A DNA stretch of 64,000 nt, from NCBI GenBank assembly GCA_963772555.1, contig CAVYXQ010000024.1, forward strand, positions 124,001-188,000, written 5' to 3'. The DNA comes from Roseiarcus sp963772555 (GTDB lineage Bacteria; Pseudomonadota; Alphaproteobacteria; Rhizobiales; Beijerinckiaceae). The notes beneath the pieces were generated by a model. The model worked only from the letters and a program-made list of their open reading frames with translations. It ran no database searches and was not told the DNA's origin. Below, piece after piece: positions 1 through 8,713 of this stretch. Position 1 is the stretch's first letter, and each line of letters begins with the position of its first letter. The position numbers were made by a program, and so were the translations under genes.

Positions 1-358
1 CAGGGTTGACATTTGGCTTTGCTTTTCGTTATCCGCGAAGTTACGGGTCTAGCCGGTACATCGAAGGGAGGTTGAGCGGGTTGTAATGTCGCAACAGACA
101 ACATTAGCTACCCGGGTTCAAGCCCGAATCGAAATTAAGTGCAGGCGCGCACAAGGAAATTGCTTAAAAACCGGCTCGCGCTGCTCTTTACCAGACGCTC
201 CCAAGCGCTCAAGATAGGGCTCGGTCCGGCAAAATCCAATAACCTTTGAACATCAATTTTGCGTGGACCCGGGGCCAGCGCGGAGCAAGTCCGTCAAAGA
301 TTGACGTTTCCTCGCCCTTGGCGTTTCTTGGCTTCCCACGACGGCTGCTGGAGGGCCC
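1..358. other. Non-coding left margin
   Basis: No convincing gene is seen here. Both strands carry only open frames that shadow the FAA hydrolase gene that follows. A TTGACA hexamer at 6-11 followed 17 bases later by TTATCC could be a weak sigma-70 promoter, but this is not decisive. The segment may hold the promoter of the gene starting at 359. Confidence 0.4.
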
Positions 359-1214
359 ATGAAACTCGTTCGCTACGGCAAACCTGGCAAGGAAAAGCCT
401 GCATTGGTCGACGAAGCAGGGAAGCTGCGCGACCTCAGCGAGACGATCGAGGACATCGACGCCGCCACGCTCGGGCCGCGCTCGCTCGCCCGCCTCGCCA
501 AGATCAAGCCCGCTTCGCTCCCCGCCGTGCGCGGCGCACCGCGCCTCGGGCCGTGCGTCGCCGGAGTCGGCAACTTCATCGCCATCGGACTCAACTACGC
601 GGACCACGCCGCCGAAGTCGGGGGCGCAGGTCCCGAAGGAGCCGATCCTCTTCAACAAGGCGCCGTCCTGCGTGATCGGCCCGAACGACGATGTCGTCAT
701 CCCCAAGGGCTCGAAGAAGACCGACTGGGAGGTGGAGCTGGCGGTCGTGATCGGCAGCCGGGCGAGCTACGTCAGCGAAAGCGAGGCCTTGGCCCACGTC
801 GCGGGGTACTGCGTCTGCAACGACGTTTCCGAACGCGAGTTCCAGCTCGAGCGCTCAGGGCAATGGACCAAGGGCAAGGGTTGCCCCACCTTCGGCCCCA
901 TCGGGCCGTGGCTGGTCACGCCGGACGAAATCGGGGACGTGCAGAAGCTCGACATGTGGCTCGACGTCAACGGCGAGCGCATGCAGACCGGCTCGACCTC
1001 GACCATGATCTTCGGCGTAAAAACGCTGGTGTCGTATATTTCGCAATTCATGGTCCTCGAGCCCGGCGACGTCATCACCACCGGCACCCCGCCCGGCGTC
1101 GGCATGGGCAAGAAACCCCCGCGTTACCTCAAAGCCGGCGATACCGTGTCGCTCGGCATCGAGCGGCTCGGCCTCCAGGCGCAGCGGGTCGTGGCGTGGA
1201 AAGAGCCGCATTGA
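359..1214 (+). CDS. Fumarylacetoacetate (FAA) hydrolase family protein, frameshifted
   Basis: The family hydrolyses or decarboxylates 2-keto acids in aromatic catabolism; the substrate here is not determined. An N-terminal part opens at ATG 359 and runs to GLNYADHAAE near 620. The FAH core then continues in the next frame from about 625 (QVPKEPILFNKAP) to TGA 1212-1214. The core shows VELAVVIG, the GYCVCNDVSEREFQ segment, PTFGPIGPWL and the C-terminal GDVITTGTPPGVG loop typical of the family. One extra base, most simply a fifth G in the GGGGG run near 620-624, explains the switch and would restore about 284 residues, a normal length. The rest is intact, so a sequencing indel is as likely as a pseudogene. 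Its stop overlaps the TTG start of the next gene. Confidence 0.85.
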
Positions 1215-1528
1215 ACGGCCGCGCCAACAGCCTGCGCTCCTGGACGGGCATCGTCTTCGCCGCGCTCTATGCGGCTCTGTTCATCGCGCTTTATCTGACC
1301 TACCTGAGGCGGGCCGGGACCTGGTTCGCCGACCTGCCGCTCGTTCTCGCCGCCCTGCCCTTCACGCTGGTCATGCGCGCGTTGAACGGCGGCTCCTTTG
1401 ATTTCGCCGGCGACATGACGGCGCGCGTTCTCCTGGCGGCGCTCTTTTGCTGCACGCTCGCCTATGTCGCCGGACTGATCGTCGAGACGGCCGTGCGCGG
1501 CGTCGTTCGCGTCGCTTGGCCGCACTAG
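1211..1528 (+). CDS. Small integral membrane protein, unknown function
   Basis: A 105-residue protein that starts at TTG 1211, overlapping the TGA of the FAA hydrolase as TTGA, so it is probably translationally coupled. Three hydrophobic stretches are visible: IVFAALYAALFIALYLTYL (residues about 12-30), LPLVLAALPFTLVMRAL and VLLAALFCCTLAYVAGLIV. A basic C-terminus follows the last one. I do not recognise the family. The start is inferred from the overlap because no ATG lies in a suitable place. Confidence 0.6.
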   Translation: MNGRANSLRSWTGIVFAALYAALFIALYLTYLRRAGTWFADLPLVLAALPFTLVMRALNGGSFDFAGDMTARVLLAALFCCTLAYVAGLIVETAVRGVVRVAWPH

Positions 1529-1559
1529 TGGGCGCGACTGCAGGAAGCGAGGATGGCCC

Positions 1560-2234
1560 ATGCGCATCGAGCCTGTGTTCCTCTTCGATCTCGACGGCAC
1601 GCTGGTCGACAGCGTCTATCAGCACGTGCTGGCGTGGAAGGAGGCGCTCGACAACGAGGGCATCGAGCTTTCCGTCTGGCGCATCCATCGCAAGATCGGC
1701 ATGAGCGGCGGCCTGTTCACCAACCAGCTCATTCGCGAGACCGGCGAGCCGATCGACGAGGAGCGCGGCGAGCGGCTGCGCCAGGGCCACGCTCGCGCCT
1801 ATCGCCGCATGGGCGGCCACATCCGGCCCCTGCCCGGCGCGCGCGAACTTCTGCAATGGCTGACGAGCGTCGGCATCCGGTGGGCGATCGCAACCAGCGG
1901 CCGGATGGAGACGGCGGCGGTGAACCTGAAGGCGCTCGGCGTCGACCCGGAGAAGACGCCGGTGGTGACGCGCGACCTGGTCAAATACGCCAAGCCTGAC
2001 CCGGACCTCTTTCTCGCCGCCGCCGAGCGGCTGGGCGCGCCGATCGAGACCGCGATCGTCGTCGGCGACAGCATCTGGGACATGCTGGCGGCAGCCCGCT
2101 GCCGGGCGCTCGGCGTCGGCCTCCTCTGCGGCGGTTACGGCGCGGAGGAATTGCAGAAGGCGACGGCGTTCCGCGTCTACGAGGACCCGGCCGACCTGCT
2201 CCTGCACATCGACGAACTCGGCGGGCGGAGGTAG
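1560..2234 (+). CDS. HAD-superfamily hydrolase (phosphoglycolate phosphatase-like)
   Basis: 224 residues, the usual length of subclass I HAD phosphatases. Motif I is FDLDGTLVDS near residue 9, with the nucleophilic Asp and the acid/base Asp two residues on. Motif II is IATSGR near residue 105, motif III is the Lys of YAKPDPDLF, and motif IV is VVGDSIWDM near residue 160. A helical cap of the PGP/beta-phosphoglucomutase type lies between motifs I and II. It therefore dephosphorylates a small soluble phosphometabolite in the cytoplasm. The substrate cannot be told from sequence. It follows the small membrane-protein gene after 31 bases on the same strand. Confidence 0.88.
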   Translation: MRIEPVFLFDLDGTLVDSVYQHVLAWKEALDNEGIELSVWRIHRKIGMSGGLFTNQLIRETGEPIDEERGERLRQGHARAYRRMGGHIRPLPGARELLQWLTSVGIRWAIATSGRMETAAVNLKALGVDPEKTPVVTRDLVKYAKPDPDLFLAAAERLGAPIETAIVVGDSIWDMLAAARCRALGVGLLCGGYGAEELQKATAFRVYEDPADLLLHIDELGGRR

Positions 2235-2284
2235 TCGAAGGCGCGTTGCAGGCGCGGCCGCCGACCGCGCTTCGCCGAGCGCGC

Positions 2285-3199
2285 CTACGTCCCCAGCATC
2301 AGCATCAGGTTCTGCACCGCCGCGCCCGACGCGCCCTTGCCGAGGTTGTCGAATTTGGCGACGAGCACGGCATGGCGGCGGGTCTCGTTGACGAAGACGT
2401 GGACTTCGAGGTCGTTCGTGCCGTTCAGCGACTCGGGCTCGAGCCGCCCGGTGTCGCCGGCCGGGGCCACGCGCACATGCTTTTCGCCGCGATAGCGCTT
2501 CGCGTAAGCCGCGCGCAGGTCGGCGACGCTTGGCTTCGCCGGCAGCGTCTCGAGATGCAGCGGCACGCTGACCAGCATCCCCTGGCGGAAATTGCCGACC
2601 GAGGGCACGAAGATCGGCCGCCGCGCCACGCCCGAGTAAAGCTCGATCTCGGGCATGTGCTTGTGCTCGAGCCCGAGCCCATAAAGTTCGAACGCCGGCG
2701 CGCGCCCCGTCTCGTAGGCCTCGATCATCGACTTGCCGCCGCCCGAATAGCCGCTGACCGAGCCGATCGAGACGCCCGCGTCCCGCGGCAGCAGGCCGGC
2801 GTCGACCAGCGGGCGCAGGAGCACGATCGCTCCCGTTGCATGACAGCCGGGATTGGAGACCTTGCGGGCTTTGGCGATCGCCTCGCCCTGCCCTGCGACA
2901 AGCTCGGGAAAGCCGTAGGTCCAGCCGGGCGCGACCCGGTGCGCCGAGGAGGCGTCGATAACGCGCGGCGCCTGATCGCCCATCGCCTCGATCAGATGCG
3001 CCGCCTCCTTCGCCGCCTCGTCCGGCAGGCAGAGGATGACGACGTCGACGTCTGCATAGAGCTTCCGCTTGGCCTCAGGGTCCTTGCGCGCCTCGGCCGG
3101 CAGGCTGGCGAGCGCGACGCCCGGCAGGTCCGCGAGCCTCTCGCGGATCTGCAGGCCGGTGGTGCCCGCTTCGCCGTCAATGAAGATTGTCGCCATCAT
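2285..3199 (-). CDS. argC: N-acetyl-gamma-glutamyl-phosphate reductase, short (type 2) form
   Basis: NADPH-dependent reduction of N-acetylglutamyl phosphate to the semialdehyde, third step of arginine biosynthesis. The 304-residue length, the N-terminal IFIDGEAGTTGLQIRERL dinucleotide-binding segment and the catalytic Cys in KVSNPGCHATGAI (about residue 113) mark the short ArgC group found in many alphaproteobacteria. The VSGYSGGGKSMIE loop is also present. The start has two tandem ATG codons (3199 and 3196), so either is possible. It is convergent with the HAD gene and divergent from the aldolase that follows. No other arginine genes are near. Confidence 0.93.
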   Translation of the reverse strand: MMATIFIDGEAGTTGLQIRERLADLPGVALASLPAEARKDPEAKRKLYADVDVVILCLPDEAAKEAAHLIEAMGDQAPRVIDASSAHRVAPGWTYGFPELVAGQGEAIAKARKVSNPGCHATGAIVLLRPLVDAGLLPRDAGVSIGSVSGYSGGGKSMIEAYETGRAPAFELYGLGLEHKHMPEIELYSGVARRPIFVPSVGNFRQGMLVSVPLHLETLPAKPSVADLRAAYAKRYRGEKHVRVAPAGDTGRLEPESLNGTNDLEVHVFVNETRRHAVLVAKFDNLGKGASGAAVQNLMLMLGT

Positions 3200-3393
3200 C
3201 GCCTCTAAGGTCCCGAGATCATCCGAAGCCGCAGTCTCGCGGCGCGAACTTTCGCTTTTTCAGCTTCGGCGTCGCAAGCGGGTGGGCGATGGGGCGATCA
3301 TGGGGGTTTCTTTCCTCCAATCCCCTGTCATGGTCAAGAATGCGAGCGCGGCGCCATCAGCGAGTGGCCTGCTTCGAAACAGGGAACAACGGA

Positions 3394-4089
3394 ATGGAAA
3401 AGCGCTCGTTCACTGCCGCCGATCTGGACGTATTGCGGCAGTGGGACACGCCGACAATCTGCAATGGCCTCGAGTTGATCGCGCCGGAGCGTCGCTCGAT
3501 CGGCTTTACCGTGGAACACATGGCCGCTGCGGATCGCAAGGCGCCGCCGATCGTCGGTCTGGCGCGCACCGGGCTGATCCGGGCGAAGGAACCGCCGCGC
3601 GGCCCGATCCCATCGCGCGAGGACTGGTACGACTACGTCGCCGCCGATGGCCTCCCCACGATCGCGGCGCTCCAGGACATCGACGATCGCCCGGGCCATG
3701 GCGCGTTCTGGGGCGAAGTTCAGACCACGGTGCATCTGGCGCTCGGGGTGTCGGGTTGCGTCACCAATGGCTCCTTCCGCGACCTCGACATGATTGCGCC
3801 GGGCTTCCAGATCATCGGCGGCCGCATTGGTCCGAGCCATGCGCATGTGCATCTCGTGCAAATGCGCTGCGAGGCGAACATTTTCGGCATGCTGGCGACG
3901 CACGACGACGTCATTCACGCCGACTTCCACGGGGCCGTGGTCATTCCCGCCGCCGCGGTGAAACAACTGCCGGAAGCGATCGACCTCGTCCTGCGGCGGG
4001 AAAAAGTCATCCTCGAAATGGCGCGATCGCCGGGCTTCAACAGCGCCAAGATGCGCGAGGCTTTGACGCGCGCGAACGAGATTCACTGA
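3394..4089 (+). CDS. RraA-family protein, HMG/oxaloacetate aldolase-like
   Basis: 231 residues of the RraA / 4-hydroxy-4-methyl-2-oxoglutarate aldolase fold. Recognisable are DTPTICNGLE near the N-terminus, the substrate and metal-binding loop LGVSGCVTNGSFRDLDMI with the conserved Arg-Asp pair, and VIHADFHGAVVIP. Such proteins cleave HMG or decarboxylate oxaloacetate and often replace older 'ribonuclease regulator' annotations. ATG 3394 is preferred because the in-frame extension upstream has no family similarity. No catabolic partner genes are adjacent, so the natural substrate is open. Confidence 0.85.
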   Translation: MEKRSFTAADLDVLRQWDTPTICNGLELIAPERRSIGFTVEHMAAADRKAPPIVGLARTGLIRAKEPPRGPIPSREDWYDYVAADGLPTIAALQDIDDRPGHGAFWGEVQTTVHLALGVSGCVTNGSFRDLDMIAPGFQIIGGRIGPSHAHVHLVQMRCEANIFGMLATHDDVIHADFHGAVVIPAAAVKQLPEAIDLVLRREKVILEMARSPGFNSAKMREALTRANEIH

Positions 4090-4223
4090 GGCTTCCGGGG
4101 CAGTTTGCGAATCACGTTGGTGAGGGCGGGCGCATTGTTCACGGCGAACGTCGGCGCGATCTGGTGCACCGCCTCCTTCGCTGCCTCGTGACCGCGAGGG
4201 CGGTAGTGTCTCCGTTTGAGAAT

Positions 4224-4775
4224 TCAGGTTTGCATTAATTCGGGAATGATGCTGGGCTTAGCTTTCTCGCCAATCCGATTCCATGATTGAAAACGCCAGG
4301 GTTGGATCATTTCAAGCGTAGTTATGAGGGGCCGAAATTTCAGTGCCCCGCCGCCGCTCAATTCCTCGAAACGTTGTAACAGCAGGGGCACAAGATGTTC
4401 TGGCACGAAAAGCCAGGGTCGTATGGGCCAAGTTCTGTCCAGGAAACTGTCGCGAATCAGGGCATTGCAGACCTTTTCCCAATCGCGATGCCATTCCCTA
4501 AGTTTTTTTGTTAAGCTTGGGAGATCTTTGCTATACGAAATTTCGCAGAGGAAAATTGTTTTATTCCTCAAATCTGTCCCAACCGCGTCACAGTACCAAT
4601 GAGGCCCGCTGGTATCCGGATTGCCGCTTTGATTGAGCTGTATGCAGCATTCCGAATTGACGAAGATCGCCCGGTCTGATCTCAAGTAATGGATCATGAC
4701 GCTCTCATAGTAGTCCATGGGATCGTCCCTTTTTACGGCGCGCGGTCGTGGCTTCGGCGCTTCGGCGTCCATCAT
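4224..4775 (-). CDS. Hypothetical protein (orphan, lower GC)
   Basis: A 183-residue soluble protein that I do not recognise. It starts at tandem ATG codons preceded by a GGAGAGAG ribosome-binding site. Visible features are an N-terminal basic stretch (PKPRPRAVKR), a YCDAVGTDLRNKTIFLCEISYS segment that alternates hydrophobic residues like a beta-sheet core with charged ends, and a helical SLTKKLREWHRDWEKVC segment. That pattern would fit a small nuclease-like alpha/beta fold, which is speculation. The base composition is clearly more AT-rich than the neighbours and it abuts a toxin-antitoxin pair, so it is probably acquired DNA. Confidence 0.6.
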   Translation of the reverse strand: MMDAEAPKPRPRAVKRDDPMDYYESVMIHYLRSDRAIFVNSECCIQLNQSGNPDTSGPHWYCDAVGTDLRNKTIFLCEISYSKDLPSLTKKLREWHRDWEKVCNALIRDSFLDRTWPIRPWLFVPEHLVPLLLQRFEELSGGGALKFRPLITTLEMIQPWRFQSWNRIGEKAKPSIIPELMQT

Positions 4776-4912
4776 CTAGATAATCTCTCTCCGAGTTATG
4801 AACGGTTTGGACAGCCTAGCGGCCATAGCCGGCGTGAGCCGCATCGTCGCCTGCGGCGAGCAAAGCAGGGACCCTACTCAGCTTTTTTGTCGCCAAAGTC
4901 AGGCGCCGATCC

Positions 4913-5335
4913 TTACCGCCACGGATTGACGACCGGCGCGCGGGCGCGCTCAAAGTCGCTCGTGTCACGGGAGACGATCGTGAGCCCGTGGCAGAGCGCC
5001 GTCGCCGCGATGATGAGATCGGGTTGCGAGAACGTGTGCCCGGCCTTGCGGCCGTCCTCGACCAGGAGACGCCATTTGAACATCACATCCTCGCTTACGG
5101 GCAGGACGCGGTCCTCGAACATCGGCCGCACTTTGTGCGTCAGCCAGTCGTTGAGTTCGGAGCGACGGCTGGCATCGGTTACGAGCTCGATACCAAAGCG
5201 GATCTCCGCCAAGGTCACGGCACTGACATAAAGATGGTCGAGCGGATGGGCGGAGATGAAGGCGAGCGTTTTAGGCTCCGGCCTCGGGCGGCGCAGCTCG
5301 GAAAGAATATTCGTGTCGAGCAGCCAACCCGTCAC
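4913..5335 (-). CDS. vapC: PIN-domain toxin, VapC family
   Basis: 140-residue PIN-domain ribonuclease, the toxin half of a type II pair. Acidic metal ligands are present in the expected places: LLDTNILSEL at the N-terminus (Asp), TLAEIRFG near residue 43 (Glu), PDLIIAATAL near residue 104 (Asp) and the terminal IVSRDTSDF (Asp). It probably cleaves structured RNA when free of antitoxin. The start overlaps the antitoxin stop by four bases, consistent with translational coupling and antitoxin-first expression. Confidence 0.9.
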   Translation of the reverse strand: MTGWLLDTNILSELRRPRPEPKTLAFISAHPLDHLYVSAVTLAEIRFGIELVTDASRRSELNDWLTHKVRPMFEDRVLPVSEDVMFKWRLLVEDGRKAGHTFSQPDLIIAATALCHGLTIVSRDTSDFERARAPVVNPWR

Positions 5336-5655
5336 AGATCGACCTGGCGAACCGGCATCGGGTCGCGCCCCGGTTCGATGTCGATGTCGCGGTAAGGCGA
5401 GGCCTGCATCGCAGCGATAAGCGCTTCGCCGCTTCGCTCCCCCTTGAGGCGACGGAACTCTTCAGCGGCGACGACGACGACTTCATCGCGGCCATGAACG
5501 GTCACATGCTGCGGCCCCTCGCTGCGGGCCCGCCGCACCAGTTCGCTGAATTTCGCCTTGGCGTCCTGAAGCGGCCAATGGCCGCGCGGCAAGGCGAGCC
5601 CGCGTCGGCTTGCCTTGGCGGGTTTGGGCGGGAACGGCATCGTGGTTCTAGTCAT
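5332..5655 (-). CDS. Phd/YefM-family antitoxin of the VapC toxin
   Basis: 107 residues. The N-terminal half contains the Phd/YefM DNA-binding signature WPLQDAKAKFSELVRRA and HVTVHGRDEVVVVAAEEFRRL; the C-terminal tail (about residues 70-107) would wrap the toxin. The start is placed at ATG 5655; a second Met at 5640 is an alternative. A perfect 9-base inverted repeat covers the first ATG, the expected place for an autoregulatory operator. The adjacent VapC begins within its last codons. Confidence 0.87.
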   Translation of the reverse strand: MTRTTMPFPPKPAKASRRGLALPRGHWPLQDAKAKFSELVRRARSEGPQHVTVHGRDEVVVVAAEEFRRLKGERSGEALIAAMQASPYRDIDIEPGRDPMPVRQVDL

Positions 5656-5666
5656 ACTGACTAGAA
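5646..5666. promoter_or_regulatory. Palindromic operator candidate of the toxin-antitoxin operon
   Basis: TTCTAGTCA and TGACTAGAA form perfect 9-base arms around the three bases TAC. The palindrome covers the presumed antitoxin start codon (5653-5655), or sits directly upstream if the ATG at 5640 is used. Phd/YefM antitoxins repress their own operon by binding such sites; binding here is inferred. Confidence 0.6.
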
Positions 5667-5855
5667 TATCATCGGAGCGGCTCGAGAGCAAGGCGATCGC
5701 GCGCCGCGCCACTCTACGGATCCTGATGAAAACTGGCTGCTCACCGGCAATCCCTTTCCCCAGGCGGACGCCGTTCGAGGATCCGGAGACGCAGAAGCCG
5801 AGATCGCCAAGGATCGGAAACGTCGCCGTCCTTGTTGGTCCGACGGAGCGCGCCT

Positions 5856-6242
5856 TCAGGCCGGCGCGTTGAGCGCCTCGGGACTCGCCGGGGTGATGGC
5901 GACGCTTTCGCCGCAGCCGCAGGCCGAGGTCTCGTTGGGATTGGAGAAGGAGAAGGTCGCCGACAGCCGGTCGACCTTGAAGTCCATCTGCGCCCCGAGG
6001 AGGAACAGCACCGCCTTCGGGTCGACGAGCAGCTTGACGCCCTTGTCCTCGACGACTTCGTCGAGCGGGGACACGGCTTCGGCGAGCTCCATCGTATAGG
6101 ACATGCCGGCGCAGCCGCCATTCTTGACGCCCACCCTCACGCCGGCGACCGGCCGGCCCGCGGCTTCGGTCAGCTCGCGCACGCGCGCCGCCGCCGCATC
6201 GGTCAAAGTCATCACCTGTCGCCGCAGGAGTCGGGACGCCAT
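5856..6242 (-). CDS. HesB/IscA/SufA-type iron-sulfur carrier
   Basis: 128-residue A-type carrier that receives and delivers Fe-S clusters in the cytoplasm. All three conserved cysteines are present: one in GGCAGMSYTME and two in the C-terminal ACGCGES. The long C-terminal ITPASPEALNAPA tail is typical of the alphaproteobacterial branch. ATG 6242 is chosen because similarity begins there; the extra in-frame codons upstream look non-coding. No suf or isc genes are next to it, so it is a stand-alone carrier. Confidence 0.9.
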   Translation of the reverse strand: MASRLLRRQVMTLTDAAAARVRELTEAAGRPVAGVRVGVKNGGCAGMSYTMELAEAVSPLDEVVEDKGVKLLVDPKAVLFLLGAQMDFKVDRLSATFSFSNPNETSACGCGESVAITPASPEALNAPA

Positions 6243-6376
6243 TTCGAATTCTCCGCCATCCGGGGGCAAGGCCCGGCGCCGTCTACGGAAGATATAGCAT
6301 CGAAAGCGCCGCTTTTACAGGGCGCACGATCGAACGTTCCAGTTTGCCGTCCCGCGGGTTCGTGCTAGGCGAACTC

Positions 6377-6508
6377 ATGTCTCCCCCGCGCCGCTCCCGG
6401 ACCCGCCCGTCCGTCCCGACCCTGCACAGCTGGGAGGCAAAGCATTACGTTCTCGCGGCCGTCATCATTCTAGTCGCGGTCGGCGCCTTCGTTTACAGCT
6501 GGTCCTAA
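6377..6508 (+). CDS. Small single-pass membrane protein (43 residues)
   Basis: ATG 6377 to TAA 6506. A basic, proline-rich N-terminus (MSPPRRSRTRPS) is followed by HYVLAAVIILVAVGAFVY, a clean membrane-spanning helix ending four residues from the C-terminus. The positive N-terminus suggests an N-in topology. It lies divergently from the Fe-S carrier gene. I do not recognise it; the composition argues for a real small gene, but no independent support is available. Confidence 0.45.
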   Translation: MSPPRRSRTRPSVPTLHSWEAKHYVLAAVIILVAVGAFVYSWS

Positions 6509-6566
6509 CCCTTTCTTGGGTGAGACAAGATCGCCCCGCCCGGCTCATCGAGACCGGGCGCTATAG

Positions 6567-6593
6567 AAAAAGGCCGCCCCCGCGGGGGCGGCC
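6567..6593 (-). terminator. Rho-independent terminator of the PEP-CTERM gene
   Basis: A perfect 22-base GC palindrome (6572-6593, GGCCGCCCCCG and its complement) is flanked on the left by AAAAA (6567-6571). Read on the minus strand this is a strong hairpin followed by a U-run, 25 bases past the stop of the PEP-CTERM gene. Confidence 0.75.
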
Positions 6594-6618
6594 TCGGCTT
6601 CAAATGGCCGCGCAGCTC

Positions 6619-7389
6619 TTACGCCAGCGCGCGAGACCTTGCAGCGTGACGGTAACCGGCGAGGCCCAGGCCGACAAACCCCAAAAGCATCATCGCCCAT
6701 GTGGAGGTTTCCGGCACCACGGAACTGCCGAAAAGGGTAAAGTTCAGTGCGACCGACCCTCCCGTGTAGTCAAAATTTTCTGTGGAGACGGTCGTGTTGG
6801 TGCCATCATACGTGAAAGTCGGCGCCGAAAACCCAGCGGCAACGCTGTTGAACAGATAGTCTCCCTTCGCCGTCCCCTGGGTAGTCCAGTCTCCGGGCAG
6901 AAAGATGTTCACGTAATAGTCAATGGAAGTCGCAAACTCGGGAGTGTCAAACCCGCCGTCGTTGAAATTCAGCGTATGCAGACCGCCCAGAGTCCCGAGC
7001 GTCAGGGGCTCCGTTCCAGTGCTGTCAGCGGCGGTTGTGTCGGTCCAGCCCCAAGACCCGTCCGCCCCGCTGTTCGATAGCGTGGCCGGGAACGGATTTG
7101 TGTAGGGCCCGGTCTGGGGCCCGGATGGCGACACGCTCATCCCGCCATTTGCGGTAAGGCTCAGGTTTTGCGCGTTGTTGAACAACGTAATTGAAAAGGA
7201 CAAGTCGCTGAACGCCATTGAGCCATAGGCCTGGGACGGCGCGTACAGCATGCTGGCGTTCGAAAAGCTGAGATTGGACCAGCTTAGTGTGCCGTCCGTC
7301 GTTCTGCTGATCTGCTGACCACTGGCGGCCCCGGTCATCGCGCCGACGCCGATGACGACTGCGCTTAGCATCAATTTCCAATTTGTCAT
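6619..7389 (-). CDS. PEPxxWA-CTERM sorting-domain secreted protein
   Basis: 256 residues with a signal peptide at the start (LMLSAVVIGVGAMTGAASG, cleavage near residue 25) and a C-terminal sorting signal VPETSTWAMMLLGFVGLGL followed by a hydrophobic span and an Arg-rich tail. This is the variant recognised by exosortase-type machinery in many proteobacteria. The 200-residue middle is rich in Ser, Thr, Asn, Gly and beta-strand-like, as in exopolysaccharide-associated proteins. No exosortase or glycan gene is adjacent. ATG 7389 is preceded by GGAG; a Met seven codons upstream is less likely. Confidence 0.87.
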   Translation of the reverse strand: MTNWKLMLSAVVIGVGAMTGAASGQQISRTTDGTLSWSNLSFSNASMLYAPSQAYGSMAFSDLSFSITLFNNAQNLSLTANGGMSVSPSGPQTGPYTNPFPATLSNSGADGSWGWTDTTAADSTGTEPLTLGTLGGLHTLNFNDGGFDTPEFATSIDYYVNIFLPGDWTTQGTAKGDYLFNSVAAGFSAPTFTYDGTNTTVSTENFDYTGGSVALNFTLFGSSVVPETSTWAMMLLGFVGLGLAGYRHAARSRALA

Positions 7390-7736
7390 GGCAGAGACTC
7401 CCCGAAACATGCGTTCGCAGCACCCATCTCAAGCCTAGCCGCCGCGGCCAGCGATCCCCGTTGCAACTGCACTGGTTGCATCTTCATTCAAGAAGTTCGC
7501 CTTGTCAACCGAGTTTTTCTTCGCCGGCACGCCCGGACGCGAAAAAAACTCCACGCTGTGGCTCACCGTGTTGCTTTGATTATACGAAGACCTGAGGCAG
7601 AACCCAAATCCGCTTGCTGCGTCATTCAGCCCCGGAGCGTGAAGCCTCGTCTCAGAGGAGCAATTGTCAGCTAGGTCAACCCCGTAGCGGACTTACGTCA
7701 TCTGCTGCCCCGGCGTCTGGCGCTTAAGCCGCAACT
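7390..7736. other. Intergenic region
   Basis: About 350 bases between the divergent PEP-CTERM and DUF815 genes. It probably holds both promoters. I see no gene, strong repeat or structured RNA in it. Confidence 0.4.
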
Positions 7737-7775
7737 GTGGCAAAGCCCGGCTTGCCCGAATCCAGCAGAAGTTCA

Positions 7776-8657
7776 ATGTCGTCGCCCCCCCTCCAAAGCC
7801 AGGCCGACCTTCTCGGCCGCATCGCCGACGCCCTCGAGCGGATGGCGCCCGCCTCCCGGGCGAAGCCGGATTTCGACGCGGCGGAGGCCTTCGTCTGGCG
7901 GGCCGAGCGCGGCACATTGGCGCCCGTCGGGCGGGTCAACCGGATCGATCTTTCGCTTCTGCGCGGCGTCGACCGGGTGCGCGACCTTCTGGTCGAGAAC
8001 ACCGAGCGCTTCGCCCGCGGACTGCCGGCCAACAACGCACTGCTCTGGGGCGCGCGCGGCATGGGCAAGTCGTCGCTGGTCAAGGCCGCGCATGCCGCGA
8101 TCAACCGGCACCAGGGGGTCGAGGGACGCCTGAAGCTGGTCGAGATCCACCGCGAGGACATCGAGGGCCTGCCGGCGCTGATGAGCGCGCTCCGCGAGGC
8201 GCCCTTCAGGTTCATCGTCTTCTGCGACGACCTGTCGTTCGACGCCGGCGACGCCTCCTACAAGTCGCTGAAGGCGGCGCTCGAGGGCGGCGTCGAGGGC
8301 CGCCCGGCGAACGTGCTCTTCTACGCGACCTCCAACCGGCGCCACATGATGCCGCGCGAGATGATGGAGAACGAGCGCTCGAGCGCCATCAATCCGGGCG
8401 AGGCGGTCGAGGAGAAGGTGTCGCTCTCCGACCGCTTCGGCCTCTGGCTCGGCTTCCACCACTGCAGCCAGGACGACTATCTGGCGATGGTCGCGGGCTA
8501 CGCGAAGCATTACGGGCTCGACGCGCTGCCGGATGCGATCGAGGCCGAGGCGCTCGAATGGGCGACGACCCGCGGCTCGCGCTCGGGCCGCACGGCCTGG
8601 CAGTTCATCCAGGATCTGGCGGGACGGCTGGGCAAGCCGCTCGCTGCGGACGGGTGA
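7776..8657 (+). CDS. DUF815 family ATP-binding protein
   Basis: 293 residues of the DUF815 P-loop ATPase family, an AAA-like group of unknown role. Walker A is WGARGMGKSSLVKA near residue 95 and Walker B is RFIVFCDDLSF near residue 140. The conserved ATSNRRHMMPREM sensor segment and the GLWLGFHHCSQDDYL stretch follow. The start is placed at ATG 7776; a GTG at 7737 would add 13 residues. It stands alone between unrelated genes. Confidence 0.85.
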   Translation: MSSPPLQSQADLLGRIADALERMAPASRAKPDFDAAEAFVWRAERGTLAPVGRVNRIDLSLLRGVDRVRDLLVENTERFARGLPANNALLWGARGMGKSSLVKAAHAAINRHQGVEGRLKLVEIHREDIEGLPALMSALREAPFRFIVFCDDLSFDAGDASYKSLKAALEGGVEGRPANVLFYATSNRRHMMPREMMENERSSAINPGEAVEEKVSLSDRFGLWLGFHHCSQDDYLAMVAGYAKHYGLDALPDAIEAEALEWATTRGSRSGRTAWQFIQDLAGRLGKPLAADG

Positions 8658-8713
8658 CGGGCATTCGGGCGCCGAGCTTTCGGGGTGTCGATAGCTTTCG
8701 GGGTTGCGCCTCG

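Noticed and set aside
359..1528. One 389-codon frame joining the FAA hydrolase start to the small membrane protein
   Set aside because: The middle portion loses all family similarity, while the FAH core is intact in another frame; the long frame is a product of the frameshift.
4083..4210. Minus-strand open frame ending PALTNVIRKLPRKPQ next to the RraA gene
   Set aside because: Reads like a protein tail but has no start or family and overlaps the RraA stop. A gene remnant is possible but unsupported.
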